Assembly (NCBI RefSeq): GCF_025947065.1
Contig: NZ_CP109994.1
Span: forward strand, 2,976,001 to 3,040,000
Reading direction: 5' to 3'
Length of the DNA: 64,000 nt
Source: Flavobacterium sp. N1736
GTDB taxonomy: Bacteria > Bacteroidota > Bacteroidia > Flavobacteriales > Flavobacteriaceae
In this document: positions 8,595 through 18,141 of the stretch, piece by piece
Layout: each line of letters begins with the position of its first letter
Numbering within the stretch: the stretch's first letter is position 1
Translations under genes and position numbers: made by a program
The notes under the pieces: model-generated
What the model saw: the letters and a program-made list of their open reading frames with translations, nothing else
What the model was told of the DNA's origin: nothing
The model's database searches: none

Positions 8595-9677
8595 TTATTT
8601 TAAGATTGCGTACTCTAAAGTAACATGCCCTCTTTCTCCTGCTTCGTTTGTCATAGCAAGAAATTTAACTTTATAATAGTTTCCTGCAGCATCTTTAACT
8701 ACATAAAAACGATCTGTTCTTACACTTGGTAAAGTAGTTGGTCCACCACCACTTCTCCAGTTAGCCCCAATTGCTCTTTGATCAGTTATAGATGCAGTAA
8801 AGTTTGATTCAGTAACATTTGCTTTAGTAAAAGCTGCATACGTTACATCAGCCGTTGCTAAAACCTGGTAAGCCTGAGTTCCTCCTTTTGAATTTGTTGT
8901 AATAAAATCAGAATATCCGTAAGTAACTTCTGAACCAGCATTTAAATAATTAGTAAACACAGTGAAGTTTAAGTCCCATTTTGCCTTTTGTGGCTCAACA
9001 GAAACTGTATTTCCTGTTGCTAAACTGAAAAATGTAAAGTTAAAATCAGTATCTTTTGAAATTGTTTTTTCTGTAAAAGTAGTAGACGTTAAATCTGCAT
9101 ATTGAATTTTATATCCGTTTCCGCTTCTTAATATTCTAACTTTTTTCCATCCTCTTGAATCACCATCTACACTAACTGAACCAGTTGCAGGTTTAGTTGT
9201 TGAAACTTTAAAACCAAGATTAACTAAATATACTTTGTTATCTGCATCTGTAGCTGAAATTTCTGCAATTGCAGTTCCAATTCCTGCACCGGCACCAGCC
9301 AAAACACCTGTTGGATTATCAACATATCCATTTGATGCAAGGGTTTCACCCGCTCCAACTGAAACATTAGCATCGATTACTTGTGATAAAGTAATATCTG
9401 AAGTTTCTAATTTTTTTACAGCCATTTTAACTGATCCGTTTAGGACAACTCTAAAATCTGCACCAGTTGAAAAACCGAAATCCCAGGCTTCTCTGTTTAC
9501 TGATTTAGATTCTTCAGAACTTAAATCAAGGTAAACTTGATTTGGCTGATTTGCTCCGCCAACTGCCGGCTGTAAGGTTGCTCCAACTGTTGGGATTTCA
9601 ACTACCGGAGTATCGTCATCACTTGAACACGCTACAAGAGATAAAAATGCGAATGAGAGTACTAATAATTTTTTCAT
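8595..9677 (-). CDS. hmuY: HmuY-like haem-binding surface lipoprotein
   Basis: HmuY proteins are outer-membrane lipoproteins that capture haem and pass it to a TonB receptor. The 360-residue protein starts with a lipoprotein signal ending LSLVAC, with Cys17. The acidic SSDDD that follows resembles the export signal sending lipoproteins to the cell surface in Flavobacteriia. The family pattern is seen in NREAWDFGFSTGADFRVVLN and in the repeated beta-rich WDLNFTVFTNY segment. It lies 17 bases downstream of the receptor gene and shares its transcript. Haem as ligand is inferred from family and context; the two axial histidines of Porphyromonas HmuY cannot be placed by eye. Confidence 0.8.
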   Translation of the reverse strand: MKKLLVLSFAFLSLVACSSDDDTPVVEIPTVGATLQPAVGGANQPNQVYLDLSSEESKSVNREAWDFGFSTGADFRVVLNGSVKMAVKKLETSDITLSQVIDANVSVGAGETLASNGYVDNPTGVLAGAGAGIGTAIAEISATDADNKVYLVNLGFKVSTTKPATGSVSVDGDSRGWKKVRILRSGNGYKIQYADLTSTTFTEKTISKDTDFNFTFFSLATGNTVSVEPQKAKWDLNFTVFTNYLNAGSEVTYGYSDFITTNSKGGTQAYQVLATADVTYAAFTKANVTESNFTASITDQRAIGANWRSGGGPTTLPSVRTDRFYVVKDAAGNYYKVKFLAMTNEAGERGHVTLEYAILK

Positions 9678-9694
9678 TGTATTTCTGTTTTATA

Positions 9695-11806
9695 TTAAAG
9701 ATTAAGGTTATATGCTAATTTTAAAAAGTAAGAACGTCCGTAAGCAAGCATTAATGTCGATGCTGTTGCATGCCCAGCGCCCTCACTTGTTCTTGTTCTG
9801 TTTACATCTGTTATATTAAAAATATTTCGTGCTCCTACAGTTACTTCGAATTTGTCTTTAAAGAAATTCTTTCTGATAGAGGCATCAAACCAATTACTTG
9901 GATCTATTTCAGACAATACATATTCTCCGCTTCCAAGAACATATTGTTGCGTTTTGCCGTTGTATTTGTAATATCCTGAAACAATTGTTTTCCACTTCTG
10001 AATGTTATATGAAAAGCTGGCATTTAAATTGAATGAATAAAGAAATTTATCATCGGAAACTATTAGCAAATTGTCAATTTTTTGAGAAACACCTACTAAT
10101 GCAGCCCCAACATTGAATGTCAAATTATTTATTCGAAATTGATTCATTGTCGAGAAATTCCACATTTTGTATTTACTAATATTGATGTATTGATTTTCTG
10201 GAGTTCCGGTATTAGGATTGTTACGTATAAATGCCATATCAATTCGATCATTAACATCTAAATAACTTCCCGAAAATGTGCTTGAAATTTGCAAACCTGA
10301 AGAAAGTGATGTAAATTTTTTCAAACTTGCTTCATAAGAAGTGCTGGTTTCCGGAATTAAATCTTCATTTCCTGCAAAGAAGTGTCCGTCAAAAATTTGG
10401 TTTGCGTACAATTCCTCAAAATTTGGTGTTCTAAAACCATTTCCATAAGAAGTTCTAAGTTCAACTCCTTTATTAAATAAATATCTTAATGCAATAGAAG
10501 ATGCGTATTGATTTTTAAATTTAGATTGTGCAGAAAATCTCAATCCCGGTTTTATAGAAAATCGATCTGTTGCCATAATTTCTGAAGACACAAAAAAATC
10601 ATAGTTTTCGAGTGTTTTATGAACCGGAGTTATGATATTATTTTCTTTCTGAACAAGTGCAAAACCTTTATTATTTACAAACTCATATCCTAACTGTAAA
10701 TCAATTGTTTTATCTGAGAAGAAATTATTTAAAGTTCCTGTAGACGAAAGAACTTCCATGGATTGATCTTTTTCGGTAACATTCAACCCTTCGGTTTTAG
10801 TATATAAATAATATCTAAAATTCTCTATTTCGCGCTGTTGTTTTTGATGGGTAACAGAAACATTATAATTCAACTGAGAAAATATTGAACCGGTTGCATT
10901 TAAATTATGAAAATATCTGTTAGTAAAATATCTAATATCATCAGCATAACGATAAGATCCTAATGCAGGAGTATAATTAGACTGTACTGTACTATTATAA
11001 AAATCTACTTTTTCATCTAAATATTCAAATTTGTAAAAAATTCTAAAGTTGTCTTTATGGTATGATATCAAAGCATTTCCGTTTAACTGATCTTTTGGTA
11101 ACCAGCTATAACCACGTGTAAAATCAGTTTCAATGTAATCTTTTCCATTTCTTTCATCTAAAAAACCCTGAAAATCATTTCTATTTGCACCAACGCTTAC
11201 AAACCAGTTTTTATTGAATGTATGAGCAACGCGCAAAGATTGAATGTGACGTCCTTTATCAAAAAGAGAGTATTCATTACCTACTGTTTCTTCTTGTATC
11301 GAAGCATTGATATCCCATTTATACTTAGACGATTTTTTTGTAATAATATTCAAAACACCGCTTACGGCATTGGCTCCGTAACTAACTCCCATAGAGCCTT
11401 CGACAATTTCTATATGATCAACATCATTGAGGTTTATTTGCGACAGATCTGTATTATTTCCTAAACCCGCTTCGTTTACCAATGGTATATTATCTACTAA
11501 AATTTTAAAATACTGAGCATCTAATCCAAATAACGAAACTGTAGAACGTCCCGTTGTTCCGCTTGGTCTTACTGTAATATTCAGATATTGATTTAATACA
11601 TCTGCTAAATTATTCGCTGCTAAATTTTTTATGTCCTGACTTGAGATTACACGAACATTAAAAACTGATTTCTTAATAGATTGTGGTTCAAATTGTCCGG
11701 TAACAACAACTTCTGAAAGTTTATTTACTGCCGTAGTATCTTTCTCCTGCGCAACAGAAATTTGGCAAAGAAGAAACGCTGTAAAAAGGGTAATTTTGAT
11801 TTTCAT
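9695..11806 (-). CDS. TonB-dependent outer-membrane receptor, probable haem receptor (HmuR-like)
   Basis: The protein has 703 residues with a signal peptide (1-19). A TonB-box-like stretch (LSEVVVTGQ) is followed by the plug domain at about 35-155, including RSTVSLFGLDAQYFKILVDNIPL and the closing GANAVSGVLNIITKK. A 22-strand barrel follows, with the receptor signature GFRTPNFEELYA and a terminal aromatic strand. It lacks the CarboxypepD-like N-terminal domain of SusC proteins, so it belongs to the siderophore/haem/cobalamin class. It is cotranscribed with the HmuY-like lipoprotein, which supports haem. It is divergent from the DUF6607-like gene across a symmetric promoter region that may carry a metal-responsive operator. 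Confidence 0.88.
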   Translation of the reverse strand: MKIKITLFTAFLLCQISVAQEKDTTAVNKLSEVVVTGQFEPQSIKKSVFNVRVISSQDIKNLAANNLADVLNQYLNITVRPSGTTGRSTVSLFGLDAQYFKILVDNIPLVNEAGLGNNTDLSQINLNDVDHIEIVEGSMGVSYGANAVSGVLNIITKKSSKYKWDINASIQEETVGNEYSLFDKGRHIQSLRVAHTFNKNWFVSVGANRNDFQGFLDERNGKDYIETDFTRGYSWLPKDQLNGNALISYHKDNFRIFYKFEYLDEKVDFYNSTVQSNYTPALGSYRYADDIRYFTNRYFHNLNATGSIFSQLNYNVSVTHQKQQREIENFRYYLYTKTEGLNVTEKDQSMEVLSSTGTLNNFFSDKTIDLQLGYEFVNNKGFALVQKENNIITPVHKTLENYDFFVSSEIMATDRFSIKPGLRFSAQSKFKNQYASSIALRYLFNKGVELRTSYGNGFRTPNFEELYANQIFDGHFFAGNEDLIPETSTSYEASLKKFTSLSSGLQISSTFSGSYLDVNDRIDMAFIRNNPNTGTPENQYINISKYKMWNFSTMNQFRINNLTFNVGAALVGVSQKIDNLLIVSDDKFLYSFNLNASFSYNIQKWKTIVSGYYKYNGKTQQYVLGSGEYVLSEIDPSNWFDASIRKNFFKDKFEVTVGARNIFNITDVNRTRTSEGAGHATASTLMLAYGRSYFLKLAYNLNL

Positions 11807-11831
11807 TATTTTTATTCAGTCTTAATAATGG

Positions 11832-11884
11832 CGCAAATATATAAACTATTTTTATTTGTTCTAAATAAAATTTATATATTTGCG
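11832..11884. promoter_or_regulatory. Symmetric divergent promoter with central palindrome
   Basis: Two perfect 14-base arms (11832-11845 and 11871-11884, CGCAAATATATAAA and its complement) each carry a TATATTTG -7 element, one per direction. Midway lies the palindrome TTATTT-N5-AAATAA (11852-11868). On the plus strand a TTTG at 11855-11858 stands 16 bases from the -7. A dimeric repressor on the central palindrome could silence both directions. Fur-like iron control would fit the genes but is inference. Confidence 0.65.
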
Positions 11885-11911
11885 AAAAATTTTAAAACAA
11901 AATAATAAGTT

Positions 11912-12814
11912 ATGATTTCAAAAAGCCTCTATTTTTCGGCCGTAATGGCTTTGACTTGTAGCCTTGGTTTCAGTCAGGACAAAAAACAACAAGACATTAA
12001 ATCAATTAAATCAATGTGTGGTTGTTATGAAGTGAAATTTAATTTTACAGAAACTTTTCAATATCCTAAGGATAGTCTTACTTACAAACCATCTGAGACT
12101 AAACATGAATCTGCCTTAGAATGGGTAGAATTACTGGAAGACACTCCAAATAAAATCGTAATGCAGCATTTATTGATTGTAAGCGATGATATGATTATCA
12201 AACACTGGAGACAAGATTGGTTATATGAAAACACTGACTTATATTCATTTGACAAAGGAACTTCCTGGAAATACAAAAAATTAGATAAGAAAGCTGTAAA
12301 AGGGCAATGGACTCAAAAAGTATATCAGGTAGATGATAGTCCGAGATATGAAGGATCTTCGACTTGGGTTCATGTTGACGGACAAGATTACTGGTCAAAT
12401 GTTGCTGATGCGCCTTTACCAAGAAGAGAGCAAACAAAACGTAATGACTATAATGTTTTAAAAAGAAGAAACATTCATGAAATTACTGCTACAGGATGGA
12501 ATCATGAACAAGACAACGCTAAATTGATTAGAGATGACAGCGGAAAAGATGTTTTATTAGCGGAAGAAAAAGGAATGGACATTTATACTAAAGTTCCGGA
12601 TATTAAATGTATAGCAGGCCAAAAATGGTGGAAAGAGAACAATGCACTTTGGAAAAACGTTCGTGACAAATGGCAAACTCTTTTTGACAGACATCAGGAC
12701 TTAAACTTAGAAGCTAAAGTGGATAGAAAAGCGCTTTATTCTCTTTTGTTTGATTTAAAACCAGACGCTACAAAAGCAGAGACTGATGCCATCATCAACA
12801 AGTTTGTAAAATAA
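11912..12814 (+). CDS. Secreted DUF6607-like protein next to the haem receptor
   Basis: This 300-residue protein has a signal peptide (1-21, ending GFSQ). A CGCYEVKFNFTETF segment follows, and the rest is rich in tryptophan and aromatics (IKHWRQDWLY, GQWTQKVY, KWWKENNALW). I believe this is the DUF6607 family, found in Bacteroidota beside TonB receptors and HmuY-like proteins, but this rests on memory. No catalytic motif is visible. Position and the shared control region suggest it is induced with haem uptake and acts in the periplasm or outer membrane, perhaps in handling haem. The ATG at 11912 is about 27 bases past the expected transcript start. Confidence 0.65.
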   Translation: MISKSLYFSAVMALTCSLGFSQDKKQQDIKSIKSMCGCYEVKFNFTETFQYPKDSLTYKPSETKHESALEWVELLEDTPNKIVMQHLLIVSDDMIIKHWRQDWLYENTDLYSFDKGTSWKYKKLDKKAVKGQWTQKVYQVDDSPRYEGSSTWVHVDGQDYWSNVADAPLPRREQTKRNDYNVLKRRNIHEITATGWNHEQDNAKLIRDDSGKDVLLAEEKGMDIYTKVPDIKCIAGQKWWKENNALWKNVRDKWQTLFDRHQDLNLEAKVDRKALYSLLFDLKPDATKAETDAIINKFVK

Positions 12815-12832
12815 AATATTTGTGTTAGTTGT

Positions 12833-12868
12833 AAAAAAGCCGATAGTTTTAGAACTATCGGCTTTTTT
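12833..12868. terminator. Bidirectional terminator between convergent genes
   Basis: An A-run, a GCCGATAGTT/AACTATCGGC stem and a T-run make a terminator that works in both directions, between the DUF6607-like gene and susD. The same stem recurs at 18087-18110 and 23184-23207. Confidence 0.85.
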
Positions 12869-12950
12869 CTTTTAATTATAATTAAGATAGTAAAAATCAT
12901 CTATCGTAATATGAATGCCTTTTATAATTTTTTTGATTTAAAGAATACTA

Positions 12951-14384
12951 TTATCTAGTTCCCCCAGCCCACCAAACTTTTTCTTTATATACATACGAAC
13001 CATCTCCGTATAGATCTTTAATATTTGAATTTGAAGCAACATCAGATTGACCATAAGCAAATCTTTGTGGGAATAATTCAGGTTTTGGGTTTACCATAGG
13101 GATAAGGTCGCCATTACCCAATGCTTGTAAACGTCTAATATCATTATAACATTCAATGCCTTCGTTTTCGTAAAAAGAAATATGTTTTTCTACCATTATT
13201 TTTTTCAATAACGTATTACCAGTTAATGTTCCAATAGAAGCAATGTAGGTATCTGCCTGAGCATCTGTAAATATAATCTCTTGCTTTTTATTGTACGCAG
13301 CTTTTATGGCAGCATTCATAGTTGTTTGCGCTTCAGGAAGACTTAATCTGGCTTCAGCTTCGGCTTTCAGGAATAATAGTTCATGGTAGCTTAGTAGGTA
13401 AATTGGGTTTCTTTCATTCATAAGTGCTGAGATAGAATATAAGCCTTGTCCTTCTACATCTGCTTTTGAATTGTCAAAAGGAACAACTATTCCATCTTTT
13501 TTTGTAAAAAATGCAGTAGTACGGGCATCGGCTGGTCCATTAGCAACCATAATGTCGTAAAAACTTTTAGCAACACTTATAGCAGCTCTATCTAATTGGA
13601 ATCTGGCATAAGGATTTGGAACGCTGCTATTTACAAGTTTTAATTCGTCATCAACATTAGTAAAAGAAGCACTTACATAATCAATTACACCTTGGTAATC
13701 AGCATTTCTAAGCGATAATCTCATAGTGTATCTTGCTAATAAACCATTTGCTGCTTTTATCCATTTTGCTGAATTTCCACCATAAATTACGTCCTGTTTT
13801 CCTAAACTTGCATAAGTTGTTGTTTTGTTTAGATTGGCAATACCTTCATTTAATCTTTTAAAGATGTCCAGATATATATATTCTTGCTTGTCAACTTTTG
13901 GTTGGAAAATTATCCCTGGTTTTCCTGCTTCCGTATAAGGGACATCTCCAAAAAGATCTGTAAGAACAGCTAAATTATAAGCTAATAAGATCTGAGCGAT
14001 ACCTAATGTTTGATAATTTCCTTGTTCATTTCCTGTCGAACATTTATCAATGATTATCCCTAATGCTTTTAGTTGTGAGTAGCTATTATCCCACCCATTG
14101 CTGTAAGTCGAAGATAATTGCGGTTCATTTCGTCTAACTTGTGCATCATACATTTGGTTATGATTTCCTGCATTTAATTCAGAGTAAATTCCTGCATAAA
14201 ATGAATCATCAGCACCAGTTACAGTGAAAGCAGAATTTACCATTACATCAGTAATGATTAAGCGGGCAGCCATATCTGTAGGATTGTTCAAATTCTTATT
14301 TATGTCATCCATTTTGTCCTCAGAACAAGATTGGAATAAAAATAATGCGAGTAAAGCTGTTATTGTTATTTTTATATTCTTCAT
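12951..14384 (-). CDS. susD: SusD/RagB-family surface lipoprotein (SusD-like_2 type)
   Basis: SusD proteins form the lid of a SusC transporter and bind the incoming glycan or peptide at the cell surface. The 477 residues open with a lipoprotein signal ending FLFQSC (Cys20) and an acidic SEDKMDD export-signal-like stretch. The region LLAYNLAVLTDLFGDVPYTEAGKPG is typical of the SusD-like_2 branch. The ending, YENEGIECYNDIRRLQALGNGD, is the conserved C-terminal helix segment. It is 15 bases downstream of its susC partner and followed by a terminator. The substrate cannot be predicted, because no glycoside hydrolase or peptidase gene lies nearby. Confidence 0.92.
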   Translation of the reverse strand: MKNIKITITALLALFLFQSCSEDKMDDINKNLNNPTDMAARLIITDVMVNSAFTVTGADDSFYAGIYSELNAGNHNQMYDAQVRRNEPQLSSTYSNGWDNSYSQLKALGIIIDKCSTGNEQGNYQTLGIAQILLAYNLAVLTDLFGDVPYTEAGKPGIIFQPKVDKQEYIYLDIFKRLNEGIANLNKTTTYASLGKQDVIYGGNSAKWIKAANGLLARYTMRLSLRNADYQGVIDYVSASFTNVDDELKLVNSSVPNPYARFQLDRAAISVAKSFYDIMVANGPADARTTAFFTKKDGIVVPFDNSKADVEGQGLYSISALMNERNPIYLLSYHELLFLKAEAEARLSLPEAQTTMNAAIKAAYNKKQEIIFTDAQADTYIASIGTLTGNTLLKKIMVEKHISFYENEGIECYNDIRRLQALGNGDLIPMVNPKPELFPQRFAYGQSDVASNSNIKDLYGDGSYVYKEKVWWAGGTR

Positions 14385-14399
14385 TTGATTTTTTTTTAA

Positions 14400-17300
14400 T
14401 TAAAATTTAAAGTTCATCCCAAAACCAATGCTTTTAGTTTGTGGCATTGACCATTGTTCGAATCCACCAGAAAAATTATTATTTCCTTGTGTTGCTTCCG
14501 GATCAAGGTTTGGCATTTTAGACCATAACAAAATGTTTCTTGCAAAAACAGAAGCCCTAAGATCTACTGTGTTATTCAATAATTTAGGAAATTGATAGCC
14601 TAAACTAACTTCTCTTAATTTTACAAAACTTGCATCAAATACAGCTGACTCTGCTATACCATTTAAGGCTGCTTGTAGCTTCTGCTCTCCTACATCCCTT
14701 GTTCCGCCTATAATGATGTCATTAGGAGTTCCATCTTCTTTAACACCCGGGTATACAAATTCAGAAGTCCTGTCTGCCGTTCTTGCGTCTACACCATAAT
14801 AGTTCATTAAGTTGTTTGATCCGCTGTACATTTTTCCTCCATTTTTCCAATCAACAACAGCTCCTAATGAAACTCTTTTGTATGTTAACTGAGTAGATCC
14901 TCCTAAAGTAAATTTAGGTGCAACTTCTCCTAACGCTTTTAATCCACCAGCCATAGGAAGACCGTTTTTGTCTACTATAATGTTGTTCTTGTCATCTCTG
15001 GCAAAGCTTGTACCATAAATAACCGGAAAACGATCTCCAACACTGGCTCTAAGCTGTGGTGTTGTAAATCCGCCTAAAAAGATATTGTCTACACCATCTG
15101 CTAACTTTTGGACATAAGAATCTATTTTTGAGAAGTTCACATTAAATGTCCAGTTAAAATCTGCTGTACGTATTGGATTAACAGTTAAAGTTAATTCGTG
15201 TACTTTGTTAAGCATTTCTCCGCCATTTGTTACAAGAGAACTCGCTCCGGTTGAACCTGCTAATGGAACGTTGAAAATTTGATCTTTTGATTTTTGTTCA
15301 GAGTAAGTATAATCAATTCCAACTCTGTTGTTGAAAAACTTTAAGTCTGCTCCTATTTCATACGATTTTGTATTTTGTGGTTTTAGATTCGAATCGTATT
15401 GAATACCGTAAGGAATAAACGAACTTACACCTCCCGATAATGGATAGCTTATAGGAGTTCCTGACCAAAATCCGCCTCTATAATCAGGAGCTGCATAATA
15501 GTTGCCAATGTAATCTCCTGCTTGTCCTACTTCAGCAATCGATCCTCTAAGTTTGGCATAAGAAAGAAAAGATTTTCCTTTTAACCCTTCTAATTCTGTT
15601 ATCACAAAACCCAGAGAAGCCGATGGATAAACAAAATCTCTATTTCCTCGTGGCATAAATGATGCAATATCTTTGCGTATAGTGGCTCCCAGGAAAAGCA
15701 TATTCTTATATGAAAACTCAACATTGCTAAAAAAACCAACAGTACGTTTTTGTCTTCGATATTCTTCAGCTGTTACTGTTCTTGCATTAGCAATTGTAGG
15801 CCATCCGCCAAAGTTGAAAGCAGTTCCAAGGTCATCATATTCTTTAGTGTTTTGATGATTGTATTCATTTCCAGCCAAAACATTTAAATTAAAATCGTCA
15901 GTAATATTTAAGTTATAGTTTATTGTCAATAGAGAGTTAATCACATCATTTGTTGTACCATAAAGATGGGCACTACTACTTTGTCCGGATAGATCAAGTT
16001 TATTTCCAAACTCAAAAATATCTCTATAATTGGTTGTCCATGAATCTACACCTGCCTGGTATTTAACGGTTAGTTTCTGATCACCGTTTTCACTTATAAC
16101 AGGAGAATATTGAACATATCCATTTCCGTAAACACGATTCGTTTTTTCGCTAAACTCATTGTTTTTAGCTGCCCAATAAGGATTATTGAAAACGTTTGGT
16201 CTGAAATAAATTTGGTCATAAGGGTTTGTTGGAGATGCATAGCCGTTTCCTTTTAAGTCGTAACTCCTGGGGGCAGCAAACACACCTGCTATAGCAGCAT
16301 CATTTGCAGCAGTACTCTTATCTATTTTAGTTTGCACATAGTTTACTGAGAAACCCGTTTTCCATTCATTATTTAATTTTGTGTCTACAACAGCTTTTAC
16401 GGTATATCTGTTCATTCCTGTTTCAGGAATAATACCATCTTGTTTAGAATTTCCGATACCAAAAGAGTAATTCGTTTTTTCTGTTGCCTGAGCAATATTT
16501 AAGGAATTATTAATCGTAAATCCAGTATTGAAAAAATCATCAATATTATTATAAGCTTTTGGAGCAATCCATGGATCCAGACCGGCTTTTACTCTTTGGG
16601 GTACAAAATATTTACCCGGTCTTAGAACACCTCCATTATTTGCATTGGCAACATTTCCTCCGTAAACGGGGTCATTTGGCAATTCTGAAATTTTTGGTCC
16701 CCAATTCATTGAAGCATTTGGATTGAATATTCCATCAGAACCTTGTGCATATTCATTTTGGGTATCCGGTTTTTTTGAAATTGTTTCAAAACTTACAGAA
16801 GTATTAAAAGTAATAACAGGTTTACCGCTTTGAGCTAAGTTTTTTCCACTTTTTGTTGTAATTAAAATTACACCATTTGAAGCTCTTAGTCCATATAAAG
16901 CAGATGCAGCTTGTCCTTTCAAAATGTTTATTGACTCTATTTCGTTTGGATCAATATCCACAGCTCTATTAGCAACATCAGATCCGGTCACGCCATTACC
17001 TGTGCTAAAATCAGGCTGCGATGCTACGGGCATACCATCAATAACGTATAGAGGAGTATTGTTTCCGGTAAAAGAACGAGCACCACGAATTACAATTTGA
17101 GAAGAAGCTCCCGGAGCACCACTGGAAGAAGTGATTTGTACACCTGCTAACTTACCTTGTAAAGCACCAGAAAGACTATTGTTATTTGCTCTGGTAAGGT
17201 CTGCTGCCTTTACTTCCTGAGTAGCATATCCAAGGGCACGTGTGCTTTTCTTAACTCCTAATGCAGTTACTACAACACCTTCAAGTTCTACAGATTCATC

Positions 17301-17585
17301 TTTTAGTTTAATATTTACAACTGAAGAATTTGCAGTTACTTCCTGGGTTTTCATTCCGATATAACTAAATATTAAAATTTGTTTTGATTCTGCTTTGATA
17401 GAATATTTTCCATCTAAATCAGTCTGTGTTCCTGATTTTGTCCCTTTAACTAAAATACTTACTCCTGGTAAAGGAATTCCTGCATTATCTGAAACTGTTC
17501 CTGTAATTGCTTTTTCTTGCGCAAATGTTAATTGCAAAGCAAGTACAAAAAAAAGCACCATAAATCCTTTTAAGTTTTGTTTCAT
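14400..17585 (-). CDS. susC: SusC/RagA-family TonB-linked outer-membrane transporter
   Basis: The protein has 1061 residues. A signal peptide (1-22) is followed by a CarboxypepD-regulatory-like domain (about 25-105: ITGTVSDNAGIPLPGVSILVKG, IFSYIGMKTQEV). The TonB box (LEGVVVTALG) and the plug come next, with the SusC signatures TPLYVIDGMP and ALYGLRASNGVILITTKSG, where family members usually have ALYGSRA. A long barrel ends NFKF. It forms a lidded nutrient transporter with the SusD downstream. A promoter (TTG-N20-TAAGTTGC) lies about 25-55 bases before the ATG. It is the second of two adjacent SusC/D pairs, and the two are well diverged, so they probably import different substrates. Confidence 0.95.
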   Translation of the reverse strand: MKQNLKGFMVLFFVLALQLTFAQEKAITGTVSDNAGIPLPGVSILVKGTKSGTQTDLDGKYSIKAESKQILIFSYIGMKTQEVTANSSVVNIKLKDESVELEGVVVTALGVKKSTRALGYATQEVKAADLTRANNNSLSGALQGKLAGVQITSSSGAPGASSQIVIRGARSFTGNNTPLYVIDGMPVASQPDFSTGNGVTGSDVANRAVDIDPNEIESINILKGQAASALYGLRASNGVILITTKSGKNLAQSGKPVITFNTSVSFETISKKPDTQNEYAQGSDGIFNPNASMNWGPKISELPNDPVYGGNVANANNGGVLRPGKYFVPQRVKAGLDPWIAPKAYNNIDDFFNTGFTINNSLNIAQATEKTNYSFGIGNSKQDGIIPETGMNRYTVKAVVDTKLNNEWKTGFSVNYVQTKIDKSTAANDAAIAGVFAAPRSYDLKGNGYASPTNPYDQIYFRPNVFNNPYWAAKNNEFSEKTNRVYGNGYVQYSPVISENGDQKLTVKYQAGVDSWTTNYRDIFEFGNKLDLSGQSSSAHLYGTTNDVINSLLTINYNLNITDDFNLNVLAGNEYNHQNTKEYDDLGTAFNFGGWPTIANARTVTAEEYRRQKRTVGFFSNVEFSYKNMLFLGATIRKDIASFMPRGNRDFVYPSASLGFVITELEGLKGKSFLSYAKLRGSIAEVGQAGDYIGNYYAAPDYRGGFWSGTPISYPLSGGVSSFIPYGIQYDSNLKPQNTKSYEIGADLKFFNNRVGIDYTYSEQKSKDQIFNVPLAGSTGASSLVTNGGEMLNKVHELTLTVNPIRTADFNWTFNVNFSKIDSYVQKLADGVDNIFLGGFTTPQLRASVGDRFPVIYGTSFARDDKNNIIVDKNGLPMAGGLKALGEVAPKFTLGGSTQLTYKRVSLGAVVDWKNGGKMYSGSNNLMNYYGVDARTADRTSEFVYPGVKEDGTPNDIIIGGTRDVGEQKLQAALNGIAESAVFDASFVKLREVSLGYQFPKLLNNTVDLRASVFARNILLWSKMPNLDPEATQGNNNFSGGFEQWSMPQTKSIGFGMNFKF

Positions 17586-17610
17586 TATTTTGATTTTTTG
17601 ATTTAAGGGT

Positions 17611-17641
17611 GCAACTTATCACAAAATAATAATTTTAACAA
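17611..17641 (-). promoter_or_regulatory. Promoter of the downstream susC
   Basis: On the minus strand: TTG (17641-17639), a 20-base spacer, TAAGTTGC (17618-17611). The other susC has the same arrangement and nearly the same spacer (TTAAAATTnTTATTTT). Confidence 0.65.
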
Positions 17642-17879
17642 GAATTTTATTTTATTTAACAATATAAAATATAATAATTATATTACATAAATAAATATTT
17701 TGAAGAGAAACAAAAGAGAAGTTATTGATCTGAAGGCTTTTACCATTGATAATTGAAATTAGTTTTGTAAGAATAACTCTAAAATCAAAAAGCTTAAATA
17801 AAAACATAAAGACGTCATTATTTTATGGTTTCAGCATTTAGCAAAAATTATAAATTATTTAAAAGAGAATTATGATAAT

Positions 17880-18032
17880 AAAAAAACCGTCTAAATCAAG
17901 TCTAGACGGTTTAATCCTTTTATCACTTTCTTCTAAAAGCTTACTAATTCAAAATAGTTAAAAATAAATATAAGGAGTCATTTTTGAAATTTTATATATC
18001 AATGAGGCTGTAATAAATCTGTAGCAAAAATA
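17880..18032 (-). ncRNA. Candidate small RNA or orphan terminated transcript, copy A
   Basis: Between the susD terminator and the susC promoter lies a unit readable on the minus strand. It has a possible -7 TATTTTTG (18032-18025), a conserved 25-base block (17957-17933), then a hairpin CCGTCTA/TAGACGG with a 7-T tail ending near 17880. A near-identical block and hairpin stand in the same place before the other susC (copy B). The expected RNA is about 140 nt and ends about 240 bases before the susC promoter, so it is not the susC leader. The -33 element is weak (TTG 27 bases away). Confidence 0.4.
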
Positions 18033-18079
18033 CGACTTGATATAAGTTTTAATTTGGTACAATAAGTTCAAAAAGCAAT

Positions 18080-18114
18080 AAAAAAAGCCAATAGTTTTAC
18101 AACTATCGGCTTTT
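18080..18114 (-). terminator. Terminator of the upstream SusC/D operon
   Basis: The stem GCCAATAGTT/AACTATCGGC has one mismatch and is flanked by an A-run that gives a T-run on the minus strand. It is the same stem family as 12833 and 23177. Confidence 0.75.
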
Positions 18115-18141
18115 ATTTTAAATACTAGAATTGCTATAAAA

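Larger units (their letters stand above)
17586..18141. other. Gap between the two SusC/D pairs, with candidate RNA unit
   Basis: This 556-base gap holds no credible protein gene. From right to left it contains the susD terminator (18080-18114), a possible -7 element, a conserved 25-base block (17933-17957), a second terminator (17880-17914), about 240 bases of AT-rich filler and the susC promoter (17611-17641). A 67-codon frame across 17958-18161 overlaps the susD terminator and is not believed. Confidence 0.6.
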
